A stretch of DNA of 41,472 nt from Thiotrichaceae bacterium (GTDB taxonomy: Bacteria > Pseudomonadota > Gammaproteobacteria > Beggiatoales > Beggiatoaceae). The notes beneath the pieces are model-generated. The model searched no databases, was not told where the DNA came from, and saw nothing but the letters and a program-made list of their open reading frames with translations. Both the position numbers and the translations under genes were made by a program. The stretch spans positions 1-41,472 of the forward strand of contig JAABRD010000047.1 in assembly GCA_011391085.1 (NCBI GenBank), in the 5' to 3' direction. Shown here piece by piece: positions 25,726-33,058 of this stretch (within the stretch, counting starts at the first letter, position 1; the number at the start of each line of letters is the position of its first letter).

Positions 25726-25761
25726 AAAAAAGCGGGTTTTCTTTAGAAAATCCGCTTTTTT
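25726..25761 (+). terminator. Intrinsic terminator
   Basis: AAAAAAGCGGGTTTTC and GAAAATCCGCTTTTTT pair around a TTTA loop, with one G-U pair, ending in a T-run. It follows the small gene at 25422-25673. The symmetric A/T flanks would allow use on either strand. Confidence 0.85.
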
Positions 25762-26093
25762 ATTGCAAGCAGGTCGCAAAACAGGTTTATAGCTATCTAT
25801 TCTAACTACTCAATTTACCCATAAATTCAACTGTCTTAAACCGTCAAGAGTTAGAAAAATAGTTCTAAATTTACCTATTTCTTGCAACTATGGTAGCATT
25901 CTCTCAGATTTATATCACCCCCACCGAATTGCAACCGCTGGAGCGCAATAATTCTTATTGCGTTCCAGCAGATATGCACAAGGGGCTATGATTCTTGTTG
26001 CGTTCCAGTAGATATGCACGGGGCGCTATGATTCTTGTTGCGTTCTGGCAGATAGGTATAAATTTATTATAGGTGTCATTATAACGGCTTACC
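25762..26093. repeat. Intergenic region with CTGGAGCGCAATAATTC hairpins
   Basis: No gene was seen. CTGGAGCGCAATAATTCTTA-TTGCGTTCCAG lies at about 25938-25969 and two diverged half copies (GCTATGATTCTTGTTGCGTT) follow at about 25984-26008 and 26024-26048. Confidence 0.65.
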
Positions 26094-26191
26094 GGTAGTG
26101 ATGCAATGTGAGTGATAGACAAAGACCTCCGAGGTCTCGCCGAAGGTAAGGGTTGGTCAATACTTCTCATCACCCACATTGCCTCACTATC
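26094..26191. mobile_element. 98-bp MITE of the GGTAGTG family, no intact duplication
   Basis: Ends GGTAGTGATGCAATGTGAGT and CCCACATTGCCTCACTATC enclose a GACCTCCGAGGTC palindrome. The left flank GGCTTACC does not match the right flank, which is the left duplication of the next element. Confidence 0.75.
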
Positions 26192-26199
26192 CAGATTTT

Positions 26200-26315
26200 G
26201 GTAGTGATGCAATCTGGGTGATATTCATCGAGTTGCCCTCACCCCCGGCCCCTCTCCCTCTGGGAGAGGGGCCGGGGGGTGAGGGTAAACATATCACCCA
26301 CATTGCCTCACTATC
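26200..26315. mobile_element. 116-bp MITE of the GGTAGTG family with duplication CAGATTTT
   Basis: The element has ends GGTAGTGATGCAATCTGGGT and CCCACATTGCCTCACTATC. It is flanked by CAGATTTT at 26192-26199 and 26316-26323. The core is the CCCCGGCCCCTCTCC/GGAGAGGGGCCGGGG hairpin. It lies just upstream of hsdR. Confidence 0.88.
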
Positions 26316-26358
26316 CAGATTTTTACCCTATTTGACTTAACGTCAAAGGTAATATAAT

Positions 26359-28719
26359 ATGTCATTCAACGAATCCGATACCCGCGCCAAATTAATTGAC
26401 CCTGCCCTTCATCAACGGGGCTGGACTGAGAACCTTATTCAACGAGAAGAGTCCGCGGGGGCTATTGAAATGAGTGAAACAGGGCCGCGGCGACGTGCTA
26501 AGGGACGGGTGGATTATGTCTTGCGAATTTTAGTGCAGGTGGATAGTCAGCCCGTGGCCGTCGGGCTGATTGAAGCGAAGGCCGAACACTTGCCACCGAC
26601 TCACGGGCTTGAACAGGCTAAGTGTTATGCGTCCAGCAAGCGTTTAAATGTGCCCTTTGTCTTTGCCAGCAATGGGCATTTGTTTATAGAGTTTGACCGC
26701 TTCACAGGTCAGACTTCGGCCCCGCAACCATTGTCTAAGTTTCCCACGCCTGTGGAGTTACGGCACCGTTATGAACAAGGTCTGGGCTTTAGTTTGGAGA
26801 GTGACAAGGCCCGCCCGTTGTTGGTACGTTATGCGGGTAGCGAAGCGTCGCGGCGTTATTATCAAGATGCCGCCATTCGGGCCGTGTTGGAAAAGGTGGC
26901 GCAGGGGGAGAATCGAGCGTTGTTATCGTTGGCTACGGGCGCGGGGAAGACCCTCATTGCTGTGAATTTACTGAAACGGATTGCCGATGCCGGGCAGTTA
27001 CGACGGGCCTTGTTTGTGTGTGACCGAGAGGAGTTACGGTTGCAAGCATTGGCCGCGTTGCAAAATATGTTTGGTGCCGATGCGGCGGCGGTTGCCAATG
27101 GTCAGCCGCAAAAGAATGCCCGTATTTTGGTGGCCACTTATCAGACTTTAAATATAGACTCGGAGGAGGCGGATGCGAATTTCTTGACCACGCACTATCC
27201 CTTGAATTATTTTAGTCATCTCATTATTGATGAGTGTCATCGGTCCGCCTGGGGAAAGTGGTCGCAGGTGTTGACTCGTAATCCCGACGCGGTGCAAGTG
27301 GGGTTGACCGCCACGCCGCGGCGATTGGTGGGGATAGGGGAAGATACCTCTGAAGTGCGTTTGGATGCCAAGATTACCGCGGATAATATTCGTTGGTTTG
27401 GGGAACCAGTGTATGAATATGATATGGCGCAAGGGATTGAAGATGGTTATTTGGCGGCGTGTGAAATTGTCAAGGGGCGCGTGAATTTGGATGACACGGG
27501 CATCACGGTGGAGGAGATTATGGCCCGGCAACCCGTGGATGCCGTGACGGGACAGCCCGTCACGATTAAAGAAACACGAGAGAGTTATCAGCGGACGGAG
27601 TATGAAGATTCTATTTTGTTGCCTGATAGGGTGGCGGCCTTATGTCAAGATTTATTTGAACAGTTGCTAGACACGGGCGGACCTGAACAGAAGACGATTA
27701 TTTTTTGTGTGCGGGACCGTCATGCTGATGAGGTCGCGGTGGCGATGAATAATCTGTATGCCCAGTGGTGTGTGACGCAGCAACGAGAACGGTTAGAACC
27801 TTATGCTTTTAAATGTACAGCGGCGAATGGCGGTGGCGAGTATTTGGCGGATTTACGGGGGGCCGCCCGGCGGTTTTTTATTGCCACGACGGTGGATTTA
27901 TTGACCACTGGGGTAGATGTCCCTTGTGTGCGAAATATCGTCTTCTTCAAATATGTGCGGTCCCCCATTGCGTTTTATCAGATGGTGGGACGCGGGACGC
28001 GCCTGTATGTGCCCGATAATAAGTTGATGTTTCGAGTGTATGACTACACCAATGCCACGCGGTTATTTGGAGAAGCGTTTGTTACCAAACATCGTTCGCC
28101 ACCTAGTCATCAAACCAAGGTGGTCATGTCTGCGGCGCCAGCGGAGATTATTCAGGTGGCAGGTTTTGAAGTGCATATTACTCCCGTAGGACGTTACATT
28201 GTCACGGAAGTGAATGGTAAAGCGATGCCCGTGACGTTGGAGGAGTATAAGAAACGATTGGCGGCGCGGTTAGTGGCAGAGGTGGCTACTTTGGAGATAT
28301 TTCGGGAAACTTGGATTATTCCGCCGCAACGCCATGAGTTGTTGATAGACTTACCTGACGCGGGTCGTTCAGCTTTATTGGTGCGGGAGATGGAGAAGAT
28401 GCGAGAGTTTGATTTATATGATGTGTTAGCTGAAATTGGGTATGGTCAAGCCCCGCAGACGAGAATAAAACGGGCGGCGGTGTTTGGGGAGAAACAGGCC
28501 ATCTGGTTAAGTGGAATGCCGGTCACAGCGGCGAATACAGTGCGGGCGATGGTGAATCAGTTTGCGAAAGCGGGAACAGAAGGGTTAGAAAATTCCGCGC
28601 TGTTTAAGACCCCCGAAGTGGTTAAAGCGGGTGGTTTGGCAGCGTTAAAGGCTTGGGGGCAACCCTCGGAAATTTTGATAGAGACGAAACGGAGGATATT
28701 TTCTGATTGGGATGGGTAA
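26359..28719 (+). CDS. hsdR: Type I restriction enzyme R subunit (HsdR, EcoEI type)
   Basis: The 786-residue protein has an N-terminal PD-(D/E)xK nuclease domain (Asp52 in RVDYVL, Glu72-x-Lys74 in LIEAK), then a superfamily 2 helicase/translocase: Walker A ATGAGKT at 192-198, DECH at 291-294, TATPRR, and QMVGRGTR. The C-terminal part fits the EcoEI R helical domain. It cleaves unmodified foreign DNA after ATP-driven translocation, together with HsdM and HsdS. The partner genes lie 2.2 and 4.9 kb downstream on the same strand, separated by accessory genes. All key motifs look intact. Confidence 0.93.
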   Translation: MSFNESDTRAKLIDPALHQRGWTENLIQREESAGAIEMSETGPRRRAKGRVDYVLRILVQVDSQPVAVGLIEAKAEHLPPTHGLEQAKCYASSKRLNVPFVFASNGHLFIEFDRFTGQTSAPQPLSKFPTPVELRHRYEQGLGFSLESDKARPLLVRYAGSEASRRYYQDAAIRAVLEKVAQGENRALLSLATGAGKTLIAVNLLKRIADAGQLRRALFVCDREELRLQALAALQNMFGADAAAVANGQPQKNARILVATYQTLNIDSEEADANFLTTHYPLNYFSHLIIDECHRSAWGKWSQVLTRNPDAVQVGLTATPRRLVGIGEDTSEVRLDAKITADNIRWFGEPVYEYDMAQGIEDGYLAACEIVKGRVNLDDTGITVEEIMARQPVDAVTGQPVTIKETRESYQRTEYEDSILLPDRVAALCQDLFEQLLDTGGPEQKTIIFCVRDRHADEVAVAMNNLYAQWCVTQQRERLEPYAFKCTAANGGGEYLADLRGAARRFFIATTVDLLTTGVDVPCVRNIVFFKYVRSPIAFYQMVGRGTRLYVPDNKLMFRVYDYTNATRLFGEAFVTKHRSPPSHQTKVVMSAAPAEIIQVAGFEVHITPVGRYIVTEVNGKAMPVTLEEYKKRLAARLVAEVATLEIFRETWIIPPQRHELLIDLPDAGRSALLVREMEKMREFDLYDVLAEIGYGQAPQTRIKRAAVFGEKQAIWLSGMPVTAANTVRAMVNQFAKAGTEGLENSALFKTPEVVKAGGLAALKAWGQPSEILIETKRRIFSDWDG

Positions 28720-28752
28720 GGACTGGCAGCCTCTCTACGGACTGCCAGTCTT
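28718..28752 (+). terminator. Hairpin after hsdR, weak terminator
   Basis: AAGGACTGGCAG and CTGCCAGTCTT pair across a 12-nt loop, starting inside the hsdR stop region. Only two Ts follow, so termination would be partial. Confidence 0.45.
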
Positions 28753-28760
28753 AACACTGT

Positions 28761-28898
28761 TATAGTAATATTCCTCCGCACTTGTACCCCCCCCTGCCCC
28801 CCCGCACGCGGGGGGGAGTCACTCGCCCGGGTACGGGGGGTAACTCCCCCCGTGTACGGGGGGCTGGGGGGGTACAAGAATAAGTGAATATCACTATA
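28761..28898. mobile_element. MITE-like element with TATAGTAATATTCC end and GC-rich core
   Basis: The left end TATAGTAATATTCC and core match 20499-20636; the right end here is GTGAATATCACTATA. A further GAATATTACTATA lies at about 29045-29057, beyond another repeat, so the original element may be split by the insertion at 28905-29022. Confidence 0.75.
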
Positions 28899-28904
28899 TC
28901 ACCC

Positions 28905-29022
28905 ACATTGCCATTAAGTTCCGATGGAGTGGAGGCTTTAGCCGGCCGGCCGTAGGCGTTCCCCTTTCTCAAAGATTGGAGTGTGCCTACCGCCGGCCGG
29001 CTAAAGCCTCCAGTCCACCAGA
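28905..29022. repeat. GGAGTGGAGGCTTTAGCCGG inverted-repeat element
   Basis: GGAGTGGAGGCTTTAGCCGG and GCCGGCTAAAGCCTCCAGTC arms flank a short unique core, preceded by TTGCCATTAAGTT. It is the same element as in 11937-12079 but has lost its right outer end. Confidence 0.75.
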
Positions 29023-29078
29023 TTTTTTATCGTACAAATTTGAACGAATATTACTATAACAGTACCATGAGAGGAGTT

Positions 29079-29327
29079 ATGACCACTTTACAACTAGAAA
29101 TCCCTGACAGTGCGTTTCCCGCACTACGATGTTCACCACGAGAATTTATCCACAAACTACGGTTAGCGGCAGCTATTCACTGGTATCAAAAAGGATTACT
29201 GTCTCAAGAACGGGCCGCTGAAATGGCGGGTTTAGACCGGACTGATTTTCTCCTCACTTTAGCCCAAGAACAAATTGATGTATTTGTCGTTGACTTAGAG
29301 GACTTGCAACGTGAACTGGACTGCTGA
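29079..29327 (+). CDS. UPF0175-family antitoxin
   Basis: The 82-residue protein has the UPF0175 core: 'REFIHKLRLAAAIHWYQKGLLSQERAAEMAGLDRTDFLLTLAQEQIDVFVVDLEDLQREL'. The helix-turn-helix 'GLLSQERAAEMAGL' probably binds the promoter. An excellent GAGGAG ribosome site sets the start at 29079. It overlaps the downstream PIN gene by 17 bp, so translation is coupled, the normal order for antitoxin then toxin. It lies inside the Type I R-M locus. Confidence 0.88.
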   Translation: MTTLQLEIPDSAFPALRCSPREFIHKLRLAAAIHWYQKGLLSQERAAEMAGLDRTDFLLTLAQEQIDVFVVDLEDLQRELDC

Positions 29328-29817
29328 ACCAACGACCACTGCCGCGGTTATCAATGCCTCACCGTTAATTTTTCTAAGTCGGGCAGGACAGTTAGAACTA
29401 TTGCAGGTACTCTCCTGTCAATTGGTCGTACCAAAACACGTCGTAGAGGAAATCGCACGTCGTGGCCCCTCAGACCCTACGGTTCGACAACTAACCAAAA
29501 CTGCCTGGCTACATCAGGTGGAATCACCGCCTATTCCACCCAATCTACTCCTTTGGAATTTGGGCCCAGGTGAGTCTGCTGTGCTGGCTTATGCCCTGAA
29601 ACACCAGGGGACTACCGCCATCTTAGATGACTTAGCTGCCCGCCGTTGTGCGGAGGCGTTAGGGATTCCTAGACGTGGTACGCTAGGAATCGTCTTGTTG
29701 GCCAAACAACAAGGTCAAATTCCGAAAGCCAGACCTCTCTTAGACTCTTTGAGACGTTCAGGAATGTATTTGTCTAACCGGGTATTAAATGAGGTCTTGG
29801 CATTGGTGGGCGAATAG
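29311..29817 (+). CDS. DUF3368 PIN-domain toxin (VapC-like nuclease)
   Basis: The 168-residue protein has the DUF3368/PIN pattern: 'AVINASPLIFLSRAGQLELL' at about 12-31, a middle 'LGPGESAVLAYALKHQGTTAILDDLAARRCAEALG' with acidic residues, and 'GTLGIVLLAKQQGQIPKARPLLDSLRRSGMYLSN'. The first position usually held by Asp (VVxDAGPL) is Asn here (VINASPL), as in many DUF3368 members. The start is GTG at 29311. It forms a toxin-antitoxin pair with the UPF0175 gene and probably cleaves RNA. The pair looks intact. Confidence 0.88.
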   Translation: MNWTAEPTTTAAVINASPLIFLSRAGQLELLQVLSCQLVVPKHVVEEIARRGPSDPTVRQLTKTAWLHQVESPPIPPNLLLWNLGPGESAVLAYALKHQGTTAILDDLAARRCAEALGIPRRGTLGIVLLAKQQGQIPKARPLLDSLRRSGMYLSNRVLNEVLALVGE

Positions 29818-29956
29818 GTGCGTGGGTCGCCGCAAATGTCCAAATTGCCGTCCACTTGGGCGAAGTAAATGTAGGTTGGAATGAGTGCAGCGAACTCCAA
29901 CTGACACTACTTGATTTTGACTTATAGTAACATTTCCCCAAGCCCCATACGATTCC

Positions 29957-29989
29957 CGCTGGAGCGCAATAAGAATTATTGCGTTCCAG
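29957..29989. repeat. CTGGAGCGCAATAAGAATTATTGCG hairpin
   Basis: A compact palindrome (CTGGAGCGCAATAA and TTATTGCGTTCCAG) in the gap between the PIN toxin and the next gene. The gap also has a GGTTGGAATGAGTGCAGCGA repeat-like stretch at about 29873-29895. Confidence 0.7.
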
Positions 29990-30037
29990 AGGACACTGTA
30001 CAAATTTAGTTTCATAATAATTGACAGGAACTCCAAA

Positions 30038-30439
30038 ATGCTTACCCTGCAACCGACTACTCAACCCTCTTACCACCGTTTATTAAACACGGTTGAACAA
30101 CTTAATTCTTTGGAATTACAACAGTTTCTATTGCAAGTGTTGGTGTTACAAGCACAACGTCAAGTGTCCGGCGGTATCTATCGCGAAGTGGAACTATTGT
30201 TGAAAATTCATCAAGACCTTCCTAGTGGTCTTCAGTCTCGTTACCAAGAACTGCTAACTAAACGTCAAGCTGAAACACTCACGCCCACTGAATATGCAGA
30301 ACTGTTGCAGTGTACGGAACAAGTTGAACAATGGGAAGCACAACGGGTAGAATACTTGACTGAGTTAGCGCGTTGGCGTAGAATCTCATTGGCCCAACTG
30401 TTACAGGAACTGAATTTGCCGGCGCCCGCTTATGTCTAA
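30038..30439 (+). CDS. Conserved helical partner of an HNH nuclease
   Basis: The 133-residue soluble protein is almost all helical and rich in Gln, Leu and Glu. It ends in 'LTPTEYAELLQCTEQVEQWEAQRVEYLTELARWRRISLAQLLQELNLPAPAYV', a tail I have seen in small proteins encoded directly before HNH nucleases. Its stop overlaps the HNH start by 8 bp (TATGTCTAA), so the two are coupled. It could regulate, neutralise or guide the nuclease. No defined family name can be given. Confidence 0.65.
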   Translation: MLTLQPTTQPSYHRLLNTVEQLNSLELQQFLLQVLVLQAQRQVSGGIYREVELLLKIHQDLPSGLQSRYQELLTKRQAETLTPTEYAELLQCTEQVEQWEAQRVEYLTELARWRRISLAQLLQELNLPAPAYV

Positions 30440-30854
30440 CCAAACTGTTTCTACTCAACTTAAAACCATAGTGGTAGCGCGGGCGCAAGGTTGCTGTGAG
30501 TATTGCCGAAGCCAGGCACGATTTGCGACCCAGCCGTTCTCGGTAGAACATATTTGCCCACGTAGTCAAGGTGGACCGACCACTTTGGACAACTTGGCGT
30601 TATCTTGTCAAGGTTGTAACAATCATAAGTATCAAAAAATTCAGGAACGTGACGCATTAACAGGGGATGTCGTTCCTCTTTATCATCCGCGCAGACAACT
30701 TTGGAGTGAACATTTTAGCTGGAACGAAGATTTTACTCAGATTCTCGGAATGACTCCAACAGGACGCGCCACTGTCAAGGCATTACAATTAAACCGCGCT
30801 GGTCTGGTGAACTTACGTCGGGTACTTTATGCCGCTGGTGAACATCCGCCTTGA
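30432..30854 (+). CDS. HNH endonuclease
   Basis: The 140-residue protein has a complete HNH fold: zinc ligands CxxC (Cys22, Cys25), the catalytic 'FSVEHICPRSQGGPTTLDNLALSC' with His40 and Asn54, the second zinc pair 'CQGCN' (Cys59, Cys62) and His65. The domain resembles McrA-type and phage-associated nucleases. A C-terminal 'GMTPTGRATVKALQLNRAGLVNLRR' segment is common in stand-alone bacterial HNH proteins paired with a small upstream gene. It sits between hsdR and hsdS, so a defence role is plausible. DNA is the likely substrate. Confidence 0.85.
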   Translation: MSNQTVSTQLKTIVVARAQGCCEYCRSQARFATQPFSVEHICPRSQGGPTTLDNLALSCQGCNNHKYQKIQERDALTGDVVPLYHPRRQLWSEHFSWNEDFTQILGMTPTGRATVKALQLNRAGLVNLRRVLYAAGEHPP

Positions 30855-30905
30855 CCTTCGTCAGATGGGAGTTGATTGCTTGATTTAGGTTTATCCTAAC
30901 CCTAA

Positions 30906-30937
30906 CAATAGAGGATATTTACAATAGAGGATATTTG
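30906..30937. repeat. Tandem 16-bp repeat in the hsdS leader
   Basis: CAATAGAGGATATTTA is followed directly by CAATAGAGGATATTTG, then CAATATG with the hsdS start. Each unit contains a GAGG, so the ribosome site is doubled; slippage between the copies could change spacing to the ATG. Confidence 0.75.
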
Positions 30938-30941
30938 CAAT

Positions 30942-32159
30942 ATGAGTGAGAATGTGAAAAAAAAATTGCCGGAAGGGTGGCGGTGGGTGAAGTTGGGGGA
31001 AGTGTGTCAGCAGGACCGCCAAATCATCAATCCAAATTCTGAAATAGCTGTAAAATTGCCGTATCTCGGCCTAGAGAATGTTGAAAGCAATACTGGGAAG
31101 ATTATCAAAAACACAACCGAATTTACTGAAGAAGAAGGTAAAAGCACAACGTTTGCTTTTGATGATCGACATGTACTTTATGGTAAATTGCGTCCCTATT
31201 TGAATAAAGTTGCATTACCTAATTTTGTGGGACGATGCACAACAGAAATTATCCCACTTCTGCCCAAAGAAAATATTGACCGAGAGTTTCTTTGCTGGTT
31301 GCTACGCCGGGGTGAGGTTGTAGAAACCGCAATGCGTAATAAAACGGGTTCACGAATGCCGCGTGCAGATATGGAGGAATTGATGAAAATTGAAATTCCC
31401 CTCCCCCCTCTCCCCACCCAACAACGCCTCGCGGCCCGTCTCAATGACCAACTGGTCGCGGTGGGACGGGCACGCCTGGCCGCACAAGCCCAATTGGAAG
31501 AGGCTAAAAATCTGCCAGCGGCTTATCTCCGTCAGGTATTTCCAAAAGTGGGGGAGGTGTTGCCGGAAGGGTGGCGGTGGGTGAAGTTGGGGGAGGTGTG
31601 CCATAGCATTAACTACGGTCATACTGCTAGTGCCGACTATTCTGTTAAAGAACCAAAGTTTCTGCGTATCACAGATATTCAAAATGGACAGGTCGATTGG
31701 GACTTGGTGCCAGGTTGTCAGATTACGCTGGCAGAAGAGATAACTAATCGTTTGACCGATGGCGATATTGTTTTTGCTAGAACAGGAGGAACGACTGGCA
31801 AAAGTTTTCTGATTCAAAAACCTCCTCGTGGAGTATTTGCGTCGTACTTGATTCGTCTTACACCATCAAAACAGCAAGCAGACTCTAACTATCTTTATCT
31901 ATTTTTCCAAAGTGATGATTATTGGCGACAGATAAAAGCAAATATGCGGGGTGGTGCGCAACCAAACGTTAATGCCACGTTGCTTTCACAACTACAGGTT
32001 CCCCTCCCACCTCTCCCCACCCAACAACGCCTCGCGGCCCGTCTCAATGACCAACTAACCGCGGTGGGACGGGCACGCCTGGCCGCACAAGCCCAACTCA
32101 ACGAAATCAACGCCCTACCCGCAGCCTTATTGCGAAAAGCCTTCAATGGAGAACTCTAA
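30942..32159 (+). CDS. hsdS: Type I restriction-modification specificity subunit (HsdS)
   Basis: The 405-residue protein has two half-repeats, each beginning LPEGWRWVKLGEVC (at about residues 8 and 206), each with a target recognition domain, and each ending in IPLPPLPTQQRLAARLNDQL-type conserved helices. The two recognition domains differ, the first being 'YLGLENVES...LRPYLNKV', the second 'FLRITDIQNGQV...FARTGGTTGKS', so a bipartite DNA site is expected. Repeated DNA at the domain borders (31396-31493 versus 31999-32096) is about 96% identical. It pairs with HsdM and HsdR. No sign of truncation. Confidence 0.93.
   Translation: MSENVKKKLPEGWRWVKLGEVCQQDRQIINPNSEIAVKLPYLGLENVESNTGKIIKNTTEFTEEEGKSTTFAFDDRHVLYGKLRPYLNKVALPNFVGRCTTEIIPLLPKENIDREFLCWLLRRGEVVETAMRNKTGSRMPRADMEELMKIEIPLPPLPTQQRLAARLNDQLVAVGRARLAAQAQLEEAKNLPAAYLRQVFPKVGEVLPEGWRWVKLGEVCHSINYGHTASADYSVKEPKFLRITDIQNGQVDWDLVPGCQITLAEEITNRLTDGDIVFARTGGTTGKSFLIQKPPRGVFASYLIRLTPSKQQADSNYLYLFFQSDDYWRQIKANMRGGAQPNVNATLLSQLQVPLPPLPTQQRLAARLNDQLTAVGRARLAAQAQLNEINALPAALLRKAFNGEL
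31396..31493 (+). repeat. hsdS: 98-bp direct repeat inside hsdS, copy 1
   Basis: It matches 31999-32096 with four differences by eye. A second pair, 41 bp long, lies at 30966-31006 and 31560-31600 with one difference. The copies sit at matching positions of the two half-proteins, so recombination between them would swap or delete a recognition domain in frame (offsets of 603 and 594 bp). Confidence 0.85.
31999..32096 (+). repeat. hsdS: 98-bp direct repeat inside hsdS, copy 2
   Basis: This is the second copy of the repeat at 31396-31493, coding for the conserved helices after the second recognition domain. Confidence 0.85.
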
Positions 32160-32222
32160 ATGACCACTAAAACCAAAACCAACGGCAAAAAATTGGTTCG
32201 CCCCTACCGTCTGGAACTGTGA
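32160..32222 (+). pseudogene. Possible remnant of the original hsdM start
   Basis: An ATG overlaps the A after the hsdS stop (TAAATGA) and encodes MTTKTKTNGKKLVRPYRLEL before TGA. The first residues resemble those of the intact hsdM at 33630 (MTAKKNHSKKL). The frame is cut by a TCTGGAACTGTGAT repeat that also occurs near 4638. This would fit an hsdM once directly coupled to hsdS, but 20 residues is too short to be sure. Confidence 0.35.
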
Positions 32223-32352
32223 TGTCTATGATGTGTATGATGTGTATGATGAATCGTGAAGAGAGACGCAGGCCCTTTCATCAGGTCTATCACATACATC
32301 ATAGTCATCACAGTTCAACTGGGTCACCTACATTGTATCACTACCAAAATTT
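32223..32352. repeat. Repeat-derived intergenic segment
   Basis: TGATGTCTATGATGTGTATG and CATACATCATAGTCATCACA arms form a long hairpin at about 32216-32315, followed by a lone GGGTCACCTACATTGTATCACTACC end of the GGTAGTG family at 32321-32345. No gene was seen. Confidence 0.65.
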
Positions 32353-32511
32353 GGTAGTGATGCAATGTGGGTGATATGTTTCCCCTCACCCCCGGCCCCT
32401 CTCCCAGAGGGAGAGGGGAGAAAACCACTGGTGCCGCCTGTCTCCCCTCTCCCTCTGGGAGAGGGGCCGGGGGTGAGGGCAACATGAATATCACCCAGAT
32501 TGCATCACTAC
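32353..32511. mobile_element. 159-bp MITE of the GGTAGTG family with duplication CAAAATTT
   Basis: GGTAGTGATGCAATGTGGGT...CACCCAGATTGCATCACTAC is flanked by CAAAATTT at 32345-32352 and 32512-32519 (the match can be read as 9 bp with the next G). The core is the CCCCGGCCCCTCTCCCAGAG hairpin. It lies between hsdS and xisH. Confidence 0.88.
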
Positions 32512-32641
32512 CAAAATTTGAACGTTTACGGTACAATACCCCGTGTAGGTGATGAATAACATAAACACCAACCACTGGCACTTAAAATTGATGTTTCCTA
32601 AAATTTGCAAATGTTGGGAAACCTTTACAAGGAGAATAATT

Positions 32642-33058
32642 ATGCCTGCCAAAGACATTTATCATGAGGTTGTCAAACGGGCTTTAATCAAAGATGGCTG
32701 GCAAATTACAGAGGACCCTTGCCATCTAAAATTTGGTGATATTGATTTGTACATTGATCTGGCCGCAGAAAAATTGATTACGGCTACCAAAGAGGGAAGT
32801 AAAATTGCAGTGGAAGTTAAATGCTTCCTCACCGACTCGCCCTTGACTGAATTTCATGCCGCTTTGGGACAATTTATCAATTATCGCCTGGCACTATTGC
32901 ACAACAAAGCCGATTACACCTTATATTTAGCGGTGCCGTCGGAAAGTTATTTTTCATTTTTTCAACGACAGTTGCCAAAACTAATCATCCAACAGTATCA
33001 ATTGAAATTGCTGGTTTATCACACCACTAAAGAGGAGGTTGTACAATGGATAAACTAA
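32642..33058 (+). CDS. xisH: XisH-family protein (fdxN element excision controlling factor)
   Basis: The 138-residue protein matches XisH: 'AKDIYHEVVKRALIKDGWQITEDP...DIDLYIDLAAEKLITATKEGSKIAVEVKCF'. The core resembles a PD-(D/E)xK nuclease fold (Asp33/Asp35, Glu58-x-Lys60). In Anabaena, XisH and XisI are needed for excision of the fdxN element during heterocyst formation; elsewhere the pair has no proven role and is widespread in large genomes. A perfect AAGGAG ribosome site precedes the ATG. It overlaps xisI by 13 bp. Here the pair lies between hsdS and hsdM. Confidence 0.9.
   Translation: MPAKDIYHEVVKRALIKDGWQITEDPCHLKFGDIDLYIDLAAEKLITATKEGSKIAVEVKCFLTDSPLTEFHAALGQFINYRLALLHNKADYTLYLAVPSESYFSFFQRQLPKLIIQQYQLKLLVYHTTKEEVVQWIN

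Noticed and set aside
32216-32315. Small RNA gene from the long hairpin
   Set aside because: The hairpin is made of repeated TGATGTGTA units and has no promoter or terminator; it looks like a repeat element.
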